This document shows positions 44,916 through 52,925 of a DNA stretch of 64,000 bases, piece after piece. The stretch lies in assembly GCA_035307385.1 (NCBI GenBank), contig DATGID010000074.1, positions 62,001 through 126,000 of the forward strand, read 5' to 3'. The notes beneath the pieces are model-generated. The model saw only the letters and a program-made list of their open reading frames with translations. It was not told the origin of the DNA and did not search any database. How positions within the stretch are numbered: the stretch's first letter is position 1; every line of letters starts with the position of its first letter. The DNA comes from DATBHW01 sp035307385. GTDB taxonomy: Bacteria > Chloroflexota > Ktedonobacteria > Ktedonobacterales > DATBGS01. Position numbers and translations under genes: made by a program.

Positions 44916-46101
44916 GACGCGCCGCAAAGCCTACAAGTTTAAGTTGTGCCCAACGCCAGAGCAAGAGCAGAAACTAGACTGGACGCTGTGGCGCTGTCGA
45001 GAACTGTATAACGCGGCGCTCGCAGAACGTAAAGAAGCCTGGAGCATGTGTCAGGTGTCCATTGGCTACTACGAGCAAAAGCGTGATCTGCCTGCCATCA
45101 AGGCGCTGCGGCCAGAATATCAAGACATTCACGCCCACGTCTTGCAAGATGTCATGAAGCGGTTGGACAAAGCGTTTGCCGCCTTCTTCCGCCGCGTCAA
45201 GGCAGGTGAAAAGCCGGGCTACCCACGGTTTCAGGGACGGGACCGCTACCACAGTTTTACCTATGGCGAGTATGGCAATGGAGCGCGCCTGGATGGAGGT
45301 ATCCTTTCGCTTTCTAAGATTGACCGTGTCCCCATTCGCCTCCATCGTCCGATAGAGGGTATGCCCAAGACGGTCACCATCTCCAGAGAAGTTGATGGCT
45401 GGTACGCCTGCTTTTCTTGCGCCGATGTGCCGACGCAGCCTTTGCCCCTGACCGGGCAAGAGACAGGCATCGACGTGGGCCTCAAGTCCTTTCTGGCGCT
45501 GGCCGATGGCACCTTCGTCGCCAACCCGCGCTACTACCGCAAAGCCGAGAAGGCACTGAAGCGGGCGCCGCGCCGAGTCTCCCGACGCCAAAAAGGCAGC
45601 AAAAGGCGCCAGAAGGCCGTGAAGTCGCTCGCCAAGAAGCACCAGAAAATCGCCCGTCAACGCCGGGACTTCCACCAGAAAATCGCGCTTTCCCTGGTGC
45701 GGCAGTACGATGTGATCTATCGCGAAGCCATCCAAAGCAAGAACCTCAGTATCCGCCCCAAGCCGAAACCAGACGGCAACGGTGGTTATCTCCAGAATGG
45801 AACGAGCCGCAAGGCGGGTCTCAACAAGTCGATCAATGACGCCGGTTGGAGCCAGTTTCTCACCATCCTCTCGTGCAAAGCAGCGTATGCTGGCAAGAGA
45901 GTGGAAGCCATCCCGCCTGCGTACACCAGCCGGGATTGCAGCGGGTGTGGCGAGCGTGTCCCCAAGAGTTTGTCGGTACGCACCCATGCCTGCCCTTCCT
46001 GTGGCTTGGTATTGGATAGGGACACCAACGCGGCATTAAACATTCTTCGGGCCGGGCAGGCCCGTCAGGGAGCAGTGGCGTTGGCCGCTGTGATGAACTG
46101 A
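44908..46101 (+). CDS. tnpB: TnpB RNA-guided endonuclease (IS605 OrfB)
   Basis: 397 residues, full length for TnpB. RuvC-like catalytic residues are all present: Asp189 in TGIDVGLKSFLALADG, Glu273 in DVIYREAIQSKNLS and Asp372 in DRDTNAALNIL. The zinc finger has CSGC (344-347) and CPSC (362-365). The N-terminus (MTETRRKAYKFKLCPTPEQE) is a typical helix-turn-helix/REC start. The segment after Glu273 (AIQSKNLSIRPKPKPDG) is Pro/Lys-rich and somewhat unusual. TnpB cleaves DNA guided by a right-end-derived RNA and helps retain the element. The reading frame is intact, so this copy could be active. Confidence 0.95.
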   Translation: MTETRRKAYKFKLCPTPEQEQKLDWTLWRCRELYNAALAERKEAWSMCQVSIGYYEQKRDLPAIKALRPEYQDIHAHVLQDVMKRLDKAFAAFFRRVKAGEKPGYPRFQGRDRYHSFTYGEYGNGARLDGGILSLSKIDRVPIRLHRPIEGMPKTVTISREVDGWYACFSCADVPTQPLPLTGQETGIDVGLKSFLALADGTFVANPRYYRKAEKALKRAPRRVSRRQKGSKRRQKAVKSLAKKHQKIARQRRDFHQKIALSLVRQYDVIYREAIQSKNLSIRPKPKPDGNGGYLQNGTSRKAGLNKSINDAGWSQFLTILSCKAAYAGKRVEAIPPAYTSRDCSGCGERVPKSLSVRTHACPSCGLVLDRDTNAALNILRAGQARQGAVALAAVMN

Positions 46102-46105
46102 GAAG

Positions 46106-46125
46106 CCCAGCCCTTTAGGGCTGGG
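46106..46125 (+). repeat. Right-end hairpin of the IS element
   Basis: CCCAGCCC, loop TTTA, GGGCTGGG: a perfect 8-bp stem starting 4 bases after the tnpB stop. It is probably the right-end structure and the 3' part of the omega RNA scaffold. Confidence 0.75.
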
Positions 46126-46132
46126 GAGCATG

Positions 46133-46972
46133 TCACCTTCCCTCAACTGGCTCCCACTCATAGGCCATGAACCGGCAGTATTCCTCAAATCCTAAACGGC
46201 GATAGACTGGCTCGCCCATCGGCGAGGCTTCCAGCGCACCAATGCGATAGCCACGCGCTCGCGCCGCCAGCAATGGGGCATGCGTGATGGCTGCGCCAAT
46301 GCCCTGCCCGCGCGCTTGTCTTGCGGTTGCCACATCATAGATACCCGCGACCCCCGCTGCCAGCAACAATTCGGACATGGCAACGGGCTGACCATCCAGG
46401 CGCGCGAGATAGCGCTGCAAGGGCGCATCTTCCGCAAAGCCGAAAGCGGCATGCACCGCAAACCGCGCCTGTTGTATCTCGGCAGGCTCGCCAAACGCCT
46501 GGCCTGCAACAGCCGCCCACTCCTCTAGCTGGGATGGATTGGACACGCGGATGATCTCAAGCCGGGGTGGCACTGCCACCTTGGCTGGCAGCCTCTCAAG
46601 CTGGGCCGCCATGCCCGGCGCGCTGCCCTGGGAAAGAAAGCCGTGCTGCTCCAGCCGCTCGCCCAGGTTCGTCGGGCGGGTCGAGGGTCCGATGATCCAC
46701 TGCATGCCCATCTGCTGCGCGCTGAAATAGGCTTGTATGCGCGTGATGTGCTGATCGATTTCCTCTGACGTGCGCTCAGGGGCAAACCTGGCGCGCGCCA
46801 CCCCATTATATTCTTTGATGGGGATTCCGCTGATTGTCCAGAGCAGTTCAGGCTCATCATGCACATCGGCCTGGGGCGCGTGGCGAAAGTAGCTCCACCA
46901 CGCTTCAAAGTTGGCCTCAATGGCGTCTGCCAGTGTTGAATCCGACCAACCGGTAAGAATAGCTGTGCCCAT
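46133..46972 (-). CDS. GNAT-family acetyltransferase
   Basis: About 279 residues. The C-terminal half is a GNAT fold: LLAAGVAGIYDVATARQARG followed by QGIGAAITHAPLLAARARG (acetyl-CoA loop), then GYRIGALEASPMGEPVYRRL. The N-terminal half is related but less conserved. The ATG at 46972 has AAGGAGG upstream; a longer in-frame start (47173) overlaps the terminator at 47070 and is rejected. Substrate unknown. The stop lies about 30 bases beyond the insertion element. Confidence 0.8.
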   Translation of the reverse strand: MGTAILTGWSDSTLADAIEANFEAWWSYFRHAPQADVHDEPELLWTISGIPIKEYNGVARARFAPERTSEEIDQHITRIQAYFSAQQMGMQWIIGPSTRPTNLGERLEQHGFLSQGSAPGMAAQLERLPAKVAVPPRLEIIRVSNPSQLEEWAAVAGQAFGEPAEIQQARFAVHAAFGFAEDAPLQRYLARLDGQPVAMSELLLAAGVAGIYDVATARQARGQGIGAAITHAPLLAARARGYRIGALEASPMGEPVYRRLGFEEYCRFMAYEWEPVEGR

Positions 46973-47069
46973 GCGTTTCTGCCTCCTTCTTAATGCAAGT
47001 GACAGCATCCCTCTGAGATGGTAGCGCAGCATTTCAAGGGCATTTTGTGGGGCACGTTTCCCGTAAAAA

Positions 47070-47105
47070 AGCCCGATCTGGCGAAACATTTCGCCAGATC
47101 GGGCT
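47070..47105 (-). terminator. Intrinsic terminator of metK
   Basis: AGCCCGATCTGGCGAAA and its complement TTTCGCCAGATCGGGCT, 2-base loop (46 or more paired bases would form around CA). On the minus strand the stem is followed by six T residues. It lies 25 bases after the metK stop. Confidence 0.85.
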
Positions 47106-47129
47106 AAAAAACGTTCTGGAATTGCGCGG

Positions 47130-48395
47130 CTAGTGCTCGGTGCCTCCAGCGGCCACGCTCGATGGAGCGCCAACGGCGCGCTTGAGGTCTTCGACTTTGT
47201 CTAGCCGCTCCCAGGGGGCGTCGATGTCGGTACGACCGAAGTGCCCATAGGCGGCGGTGGGCTGATAGATGGGCCGCCGCAGGTTGAGGGCCTGAATGAT
47301 GCCCGCCGGGCGCAGGTCGAAATGCTCGCGAATCAGTTTGACCAGCGTATCGTTATCGACCTTGCCGGTGTCGAACGTCTCCACAAAGATGGAGACCGGG
47401 CGCGCCACGCCGATGGCATAGGCCACCTGAATCTCGCAGCGGTCAGCCAGGCCCGCCGCCACGATGTTCTTGGCAACGTGGCGCACGGCATAGGCCGCCG
47501 AGCGGTCAACTTTGGTGGGGTCTTTGCCGCTGAACGCGCCGCCGCCGTGGCGGGCCATGCCGCCGTAGGTATCGACGATGATCTTGCGTCCGGTCAGCCC
47601 GGCGTCGCCCATTGGCCCGCCAACCGCAAAGCGGCCCGTGGGATTGACGTGATAAACGGTCTTCTCGTCCAACAGTTCAGGCGGGATAACAGCATTGATG
47701 ATGTGCTCGATCACTTCCTGCTTGATTTGCTCCTGCGAGACTTCCGGGGCATGCTGTGTGGAGATGACCACCGTATCGACGCGCACCGGCTTGCCGTGGT
47801 CGTACTGCACCGTGACCTGGCTCTTGCCATCCGGGCGCAGCCAGGGCATGGGGCCAGTGCCATCAGTGGACAGACGGCGCACATGGGCAAGCTGGCGGGT
47901 GAGCTTATGGGCCAGGCTGATGGGCATCGGCATCAGTTCAGGGGTTTCGTTACAGGCAAAGCCGATCATCATGCCCTGATCGCCCGCGCCAATTTCCAGT
48001 TCTTCATCGGTTAGCTGTCCGCTGGTCTGTCGCTCCTTGGCTTCCTTGGAGCGTGAGACGCCCAGGTCGATGTCAGGTGACTGCTTGCCAATCGAGGTGG
48101 TGACGCCGCAGGTGCGGTAGTCGAAGCCATAGCGGGCGTCGGTATAGCCGATGCGCTCCACCGTGCGGCGCACAATGGCCGGAATGTCGGCCCAGGCGGT
48201 GGTGGTGATTTCGCCGCACACCAGAATCAGGCCGGTGGTGGTGGCTGTCTCGCAGGCCACGCGGGCGCTCTCGTCCTGGGCGATCAGGTTATCCAGAATG
48301 GCATCGCTGATCTGGTCGCACAGCTTGTCGGGGTGGCCCTCGGTGACGCTCTCACTGGTGAAGAACGACTTGGGGCTGGTCATAAAACTGCTCAT
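47130..48395 (-). CDS. metK: S-adenosylmethionine synthetase
   Basis: Makes S-adenosylmethionine from methionine and ATP. 421 residues. Marks: FFTSESVTEGHPDKLCDQIS (His for phosphate transfer), ATP-site GAGDQGMMIGFACNET, the P-loop-like GGAFSGKDPTKVDRSAAYA and YQPTAAYGHFGRTD. The ATG at 48395 has no close ribosome-binding site. A GGGAGG lies 28 bases upstream, and the hairpin GGGTT-AACCC between them could bring it nearer. ahcY lies upstream in the same direction (82-bp gap), linking synthesis and recycling of the methyl donor. Confidence 0.96.
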   Translation of the reverse strand: MSSFMTSPKSFFTSESVTEGHPDKLCDQISDAILDNLIAQDESARVACETATTTGLILVCGEITTTAWADIPAIVRRTVERIGYTDARYGFDYRTCGVTTSIGKQSPDIDLGVSRSKEAKERQTSGQLTDEELEIGAGDQGMMIGFACNETPELMPMPISLAHKLTRQLAHVRRLSTDGTGPMPWLRPDGKSQVTVQYDHGKPVRVDTVVISTQHAPEVSQEQIKQEVIEHIINAVIPPELLDEKTVYHVNPTGRFAVGGPMGDAGLTGRKIIVDTYGGMARHGGGAFSGKDPTKVDRSAAYAVRHVAKNIVAAGLADRCEIQVAYAIGVARPVSIFVETFDTGKVDNDTLVKLIREHFDLRPAGIIQALNLRRPIYQPTAAYGHFGRTDIDAPWERLDKVEDLKRAVGAPSSVAAGGTEH

Positions 48396-48477
48396 GTGTG
48401 CTGGGGGTTGTTCTAAACCCGCTTCCTCCCTTCGGAATTCTCACGTTCATAGTATCTCACACGCTGCTGGCGCGCCA

Positions 48478-49755
48478 TCAGGTACCCGATTCCCAGGACG
48501 ACAGGTACTTCTGCTGTTCTGGCGTCAGGGCGTCGATCTCGATGCCCATGCTGATCAACTTGAGCCGGGCAATCTCCTGGTCGATGTCGTGTGGAATGGT
48601 GTATACCTTTGGCTGAAGCGATGTCGCGTTTTTGAGCATATATTCCGCGCCAAGCGCCTGATTGGCAAAGCTCATATCCATCACGCTGGCTGGATGTCCT
48701 TCGGCTGCGCCCAGGTTCACCAGGCGGCCATCGGCGAGCAGATAGATGTGTCGGCCATCATTCAAGGCGTATTCTTTGACAAAATCGCGTACCTCGCGCT
48801 GGCTGACCGTCAGCGCCTCAATCGCGGGGATGTTGATCTCGTCATTGAAGTGGCCGGAGTTGGCAAGAATCGCGCCGTCCTTCAGATGCGCGATCTGCTC
48901 TTCGTTGATGACGTTGAGGTCGCCGGTAGCGGTCACGAAAATGTCGCCGACCTGCGCCGCCTTGACGAGCGGCATCACGCGATAGCCATCCATCGCGGCC
49001 TCGATGGCGCGCACCGGGTCCACCTCGGTGACGATGACATTTGCGCCCAGGCCGTGCGCCCGCGAGGCGATGCCCCTGCCACACCAGCCATAGCCCGCGA
49101 CGACAAACGTCTTGCCCGCCAGCAGGATATTGGTCGCGCGGATAATGGCGTCGATGGTGCTCTGTCCCGTTCCATAGCGGTTGTCGAAGAGGTGCTTGGT
49201 ATCGGAGTCGTTGACGGCCAGCACGGGGAAGCGCAGCACACCTTCTTTCTCCATGCTGTGCAGGCGGATGACGCCTGTGGTCGTCTCTTCGGTGCCGCAG
49301 ATGACGTTCTTGAGGTATTGGTCGGGATATTCTTTGTGCAGCGTGGACACCAGGTCGCAGCCATCATCCATGGTGATTTGCGGGGCGTGGTGAATTGCCA
49401 GGTTGATGTGCTCGTAATAGGTCTGTTCGTCCTCGCCCTTGATGGCATAGGTAGGGATGCCTTCGTCCACATTTAACGAAGCAGCCACATCGTCCTGCGT
49501 GGAAAGTGGGTTGCTGGCGCACAGCACCAGATCAGCGCCGCCTGCCTTGAGGGTGATTGCCAGGTTGGCCGTTTCCGTGGTGATGTGCAGGCAGCCGGAC
49601 ATCTTCACGCCCTTGAGGGGCTGGGTTTTGGCGAATTGTTCACGGATGAGCCGCAGGACCGGCATTTCTCTGGCGGCCCATTCGATGCGCTGTTTGCCGC
49701 GCGGGGCCAGGCCGCGATCCTTGACATCGCCGGAGCGGCTAATGGGTGTGGTCAC
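48478..49755 (-). CDS. ahcY: S-adenosylhomocysteine hydrolase
   Basis: Splits S-adenosylhomocysteine into adenosine and homocysteine. 425 residues, the standard size for the NAD-dependent enzyme. Marks: VKMSGCLHITTETANLAITL (substrate Thr/Glu/His), DDGCDLV, EETTTGVIRLHSMEKEG, NAD-binding GYGWCGRGIASRAHGLGA and the C-terminal NAD-contacting Lys/Tyr region. The start is GTG (49755), with AAGGAG 7 bases upstream. An inverted repeat ACCTTC-TTAT-GAAGGT (49782-49797) precedes it. Confidence 0.96.
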   Translation of the reverse strand: MTTPISRSGDVKDRGLAPRGKQRIEWAAREMPVLRLIREQFAKTQPLKGVKMSGCLHITTETANLAITLKAGGADLVLCASNPLSTQDDVAASLNVDEGIPTYAIKGEDEQTYYEHINLAIHHAPQITMDDGCDLVSTLHKEYPDQYLKNVICGTEETTTGVIRLHSMEKEGVLRFPVLAVNDSDTKHLFDNRYGTGQSTIDAIIRATNILLAGKTFVVAGYGWCGRGIASRAHGLGANVIVTEVDPVRAIEAAMDGYRVMPLVKAAQVGDIFVTATGDLNVINEEQIAHLKDGAILANSGHFNDEINIPAIEALTVSQREVRDFVKEYALNDGRHIYLLADGRLVNLGAAEGHPASVMDMSFANQALGAEYMLKNATSLQPKVYTIPHDIDQEIARLKLISMGIEIDALTPEQQKYLSSWESGT

Positions 49756-49890
49756 GTATATACTCCTTATGGTTTTATCATACCTTCTTATGAAGGTTAC
49801 AAGTATTTCTCGCTGTAGAATATCATCTGATGTCTCTCTTTGAGAGGATAGGAGACGCCAACAGCGCCAAAAGTTTCATATCCTGTCCTC

Positions 49891-50742
49891 TCATCCCTTG
49901 ATCCACAGACGCGATACCCAGCGTCGGCTGCCATGCGCTTCCACAAAGTGACTGGCCTCAGTATAGCCAATTTTCTTATAGGCACGAATGGCGGGCGCGT
50001 TATCGGCGCGCACGTTCAGGATGGCAAGCGCTTCTGGCTGGCCGGGTTCGTCGGGACCAAAGCCGCGCAGCGCCTCCGCGGTCACCGCGCCGGTGACCGC
50101 TTGCGCGTAGCCACGCCCGCGAAAATGCGGGTGCGTGAAGACGTTGCCCACCGCGACGATGCGCTGCGTCGGCGAGATGACATGCGTGCCCGCTGTGGCG
50201 ACCAGCCGCCCATTCTCCTTGATGCCATAGAAGATGCCGCCCTCCAATTGATAGGCTGCAAACGCGCTGGCCGCCGCCATGCGGTAGATGCGGTTCAGTT
50301 CGTCCAGATCAGCCACGGTCAGGCGTTCGGCGCGCTCCTGTTCCCGCGCCGTCTGGAAGTCGGCTTTGCGCACGGTCATGCGCAGCATCTCGCGCACGTG
50401 GCGCAGGTGATAGCGCGGCTCCAGCTTTGGTAGATGCTCTGGTTGGGCGGTAAGCTGAATATACGCCGGGGTCAGGTCGTTTTCCAGCGTGGTGCGCACG
50501 GCTTCCGGCTCGCCCATCACAAAGAGCACCACCGGGTCCAGCCGCCCAAACACCATCGCCAGCCCCCGCGCCGCGCCCTGGTCATCGACGGTCAAAAACC
50601 ACTGGCACGAGGCAAAATACTCGTCCTCCAGATCGCACAGCGCGTATCCGGCGTACAGGCGATCACGGTTCAGAAAAGCTGCGATCTCCGCTTTGTCAGT
50701 GGTCTGGCGCACCGTGTAATGGGCGTGAATGTCTGTAGTCAT
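49891..50742 (-). CDS. GNAT acetyltransferase in the SAM-cycle cluster
   Basis: About 283 residues. C-terminal GNAT core: VGNVFTHPHFRGRGYAQAVT (acetyl-CoA loop), AILNVRADNAPAIRAYKKIG (last strands). The N-terminal half is a second, variable region starting TVRQTTDKAEIAAFLNRD. Chosen start ATG 50742 lies 4 bases after the PfkB stop, so translation is coupled to the kinase. It may act on a product of that kinase or on another metabolite; there is no direct evidence. Confidence 0.82.
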   Translation of the reverse strand: MTTDIHAHYTVRQTTDKAEIAAFLNRDRLYAGYALCDLEDEYFASCQWFLTVDDQGAARGLAMVFGRLDPVVLFVMGEPEAVRTTLENDLTPAYIQLTAQPEHLPKLEPRYHLRHVREMLRMTVRKADFQTAREQERAERLTVADLDELNRIYRMAAASAFAAYQLEGGIFYGIKENGRLVATAGTHVISPTQRIVAVGNVFTHPHFRGRGYAQAVTGAVTAEALRGFGPDEPGQPEALAILNVRADNAPAIRAYKKIGYTEASHFVEAHGSRRWVSRLWIKG

Positions 50743-50746
50743 CAGG

Positions 50747-51688
50747 CTATTCGGTCCCATTGACCCAATCGGGGTCAAAGTGGGTGAAGTTCAAGAACTC
50801 GCGGTAGCGCGTGGTGATCTCGTCCGGCGTCAGCGTCTTCAGACGGTTCAGGCCAAAGTCTTCGCAGTGAAACGACCCCATGATGTTGCCGTGAATCAGC
50901 GCGCGCTTGAAGTCGACGGCGGTAAACTCGCCATGCTCGTGATAGGCGCGCGCCAGATAGCCAATGAAGCCCCCCGCAAAGGCGTCGCCCGCGCCTGTGG
51001 GGTCGCGCACGTCCTCCAGCGGATAGGCTGGCGCGGCGAAAAAGCTGCCATCCTTGCTGAAGAGCAGCGCGCCATACGACCCCTGCTTGATGACGACCAT
51101 ACGCGGCCCACCCTCCAGAATCTTATGCGCGGCGGTGACCAACCCTGGCGTTCCCGCGTACTGCCGCGCCTCCTCTTCCGACATCAGCAGCACGTCGATC
51201 TTGCTGATGACCTCATCAAGCTCCGGACGAGTGGTGCTAATCCACAGATTCATGCTGTCCAGCACAGTCAGGTACGCGCCTGTCGCCTGCTCAAGCACTT
51301 CGTTTTGCAACGATGGGTGAATATTCGCCAGGAAGGCAATCGGCGCGCTGCGGTAGCTCTCCGGCACGGTGGGATGGAAATCGGCGAAGACGCCCAGTTC
51401 GGTATAGAGCGTGTCGCGGGTATTCATGTCCAGATGATAGCGCCCGCCCCAGCGGAACGTCTGGCCCTCCACGACCTGGATGCCGTCGATGTCTGCGCCC
51501 CGGCTGCGGAAATAGTCCAGATATGCCTGTGGGAAGTCGGTGCCGACGACGCCCACCATATCCACGGTATCATAGAAAGATGCTGCCGCGCAGAAATGCG
51601 AGGCCGCGCCGCCCAGCACATCTTCGGCCCGGCCAAAAGGTGTTTCAAGCAGGTCGATACCGATAGAGCCAACCACAAGAATTGCCAT
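50747..51688 (-). CDS. PfkB-family carbohydrate/nucleoside kinase
   Basis: 313 residues of the ribokinase fold. Marks: N-terminal VVGSIGIDLLETPFGR and GAASHFCAAASFYDTVDMVG (sugar-binding GG motif), C-terminal signature DPTGAGDAFAGGFIGYLA with the catalytic Asp. Being flanked by ahcY, metK and mtnA, it may phosphorylate adenosine or a methylthioribose-type sugar made when the SAM cycle turns over. PfkB membership is clear; substrate is inference. AAAGGAG lies about 13 bases upstream. Confidence 0.88.
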   Translation of the reverse strand: MAILVVGSIGIDLLETPFGRAEDVLGGAASHFCAAASFYDTVDMVGVVGTDFPQAYLDYFRSRGADIDGIQVVEGQTFRWGGRYHLDMNTRDTLYTELGVFADFHPTVPESYRSAPIAFLANIHPSLQNEVLEQATGAYLTVLDSMNLWISTTRPELDEVISKIDVLLMSEEEARQYAGTPGLVTAAHKILEGGPRMVVIKQGSYGALLFSKDGSFFAAPAYPLEDVRDPTGAGDAFAGGFIGYLARAYHEHGEFTAVDFKRALIHGNIMGSFHCEDFGLNRLKTLTPDEITTRYREFLNFTHFDPDWVNGTE

Positions 51689-51706
51689 ATCTCAGCACAT
51701 ACTCCT

Positions 51707-52243
51707 TTAATGACGCACTTCCCATTCGCTGCGCAAGAGGCCCATGCAGACCAGATCAAGGTACGCGCCGCTGCCCCAGACGTGCTGGCGCAGCCGACCC
51801 TCTTCGACAAAGCTACAGGCGCGATAGGCCCGGATGGCGCGCTCGTTATCGCCGCTCACGGTCAGCGACACTTTATACATGTTACGCAGCCGGAAGGCGT
51901 AATCCAGCAGCAGTTGCAGCGCCTCGCGGCCATAGCCACGCCCGCGATAGTCCGGGTCGCCGATGCCAATGCCCAACTCGCAGGCATGCGCGGTGTGATC
52001 GAAGCCATAGAGCAGGCAGTGGCCGATATATTTTCCGTCTGCTTCGATAGCAAACTGAGGGCCATTGCGTTCTGCCGTGCCCAGGCTGGCTTCAAACTGC
52101 GCGGTGGCGCGTTCCAGCGACAGCGGCTCCCAGGGGTCGTTGTGAATCCAGAGGTGAAAGGTGGGGTCGTTATCGAACGCCCAGCGCCGTTGCAGGTCTT
52201 CGCGTTTCAGCGCGCGCAGCGTCACTTTCTCTCCGCGTAGCAT
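51707..52243 (-). CDS. RimJ/RimL-type acetyltransferase
   Basis: 178 residues. Opening LRGEKVTLRALKREDLQRRW is typical of the RimJ/RimL/SpeG-like GNAT branch. The acetyl-CoA loop is CELGIGIGDPDYRGRGYGRE, followed by ALQLLLDYAFRLRNMYKVSL and a conserved ANERAIRAYxxxGF-like VSGDNERAIRAYRACSFVEE. It lies between the PfkB kinase and the HD gene with gaps of 18 and 51 bases. AAGGAG is 11 bases from the ATG. Substrate unknown. Confidence 0.87.
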   Translation of the reverse strand: MLRGEKVTLRALKREDLQRRWAFDNDPTFHLWIHNDPWEPLSLERATAQFEASLGTAERNGPQFAIEADGKYIGHCLLYGFDHTAHACELGIGIGDPDYRGRGYGREALQLLLDYAFRLRNMYKVSLTVSGDNERAIRAYRACSFVEEGRLRQHVWGSGAYLDLVCMGLLRSEWEVRH

Positions 52244-52294
52244 GCTGGCTGTTTCTCCTTGTTCGTGCTGCGCCGCGTGTGCCGCTCATAGAGG

Positions 52295-52906
52295 TTATAC
52301 CTCGGAACTGCCGGTCAACTGCTCCAGCACGCCATCCAGAAAGTCCAGCGTGCGCCCAAACTTATCGCGGCAGAGTTCTTTGGCCGTGTCGGTGTACAGC
52401 GATTGAAAGAGTTCGACGTAACGCTCTTCAATGTGATGCAGGATGGCCGCGAGCGCTTCGTTGGTAAAGGTGCGATCAGGGTATTTTGCGCCCAGTTCGA
52501 TCAGCGACGTGACAATTGCCAGCCCACCCAGGCGGCTGAGTTTATCGGCGTCATAGAGGATTTGCCCCTCCATGGGCACCAGATCGCGCTCTTCAGATGG
52601 CGCGGCGAAGCTGTGCACCATGATGGCGGCCTGGACGGTAGCCACCTGCTCGGTGGGCACCCCCCACTCTTTTAAGAACGCGCCCGCCATCTCTGCCGAG
52701 CGCCGGTTATGTTCTTCCTTGCCATAGACGCCGGTGGAAATGTCGTGGAGATAGGCTGCCATGACCAGCGCGTCCTGGTCGATGCCCTCCTGGTCAACGG
52801 CCAGCATCTTACAGTTGGCAACGATGGTGCTGGCATAGAGCAGCCCTTCAGGGCCAAGCATTTCTTGCACATATTGGGTGATTGCATCCTGAAGTTCCGG
52901 TTCCAT
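52295..52906 (-). CDS. HD-domain phosphohydrolase-like protein
   Basis: 203 residues. HD superfamily residues: a metal-site His/Asp pair in MAAYLHDISTGVYG, a His in AAIMVHSFAAP and the final Asp in ILYDADKLSRLGGLA. These proteins are metal-dependent phosphohydrolases acting on nucleotides or phosphate esters. The gene sits 19 bases after mtnA, and it may act within the same salvage pathway. The third metal ligand of the classical H...HD...H...D set is not fully convincing by eye. Confidence 0.83.
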   Translation of the reverse strand: MEPELQDAITQYVQEMLGPEGLLYASTIVANCKMLAVDQEGIDQDALVMAAYLHDISTGVYGKEEHNRRSAEMAGAFLKEWGVPTEQVATVQAAIMVHSFAAPSEERDLVPMEGQILYDADKLSRLGGLAIVTSLIELGAKYPDRTFTNEALAAILHHIEERYVELFQSLYTDTAKELCRDKFGRTLDFLDGVLEQLTGSSEV

Positions 52907-52925
52907 GTCTGCCTCGTCTGCCTCA

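Larger units (their letters stand above)
44640..46140 (+). mobile_element. IS200/IS605-superfamily (IS1341-like) element with tnpB and no tnpA
   Basis: Bounds are approximate. The left end contains an imperfect hairpin (44668-44688) and the right end a perfect one (46106-46125); both share a CTTTAG centre, as expected of IS605-type ends. Between them lie an RHH gene and tnpB, but no HUH transposase (tnpA), so the copy probably relied on a trans-acting TnpA. Right-end RNA downstream of tnpB would act as the omega RNA scaffold. Confidence 0.7.

Noticed and set aside
44751..46101. RHH plus tnpB as a toxin-antitoxin pair
   Set aside because: TnpB is a full RNA-guided nuclease with its own element ends; nothing indicates a toxin, so it is reported as an IS cassette.
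48396..48477. SAM riboswitch before metK
   Set aside because: The gap is only 82 bases and lacks the conserved multi-helix core of SAM riboswitches.
48151..49476. A 441-codon frame antisense to metK and ahcY
   Set aside because: It spans the ends of two certain genes and shows no protein family features.
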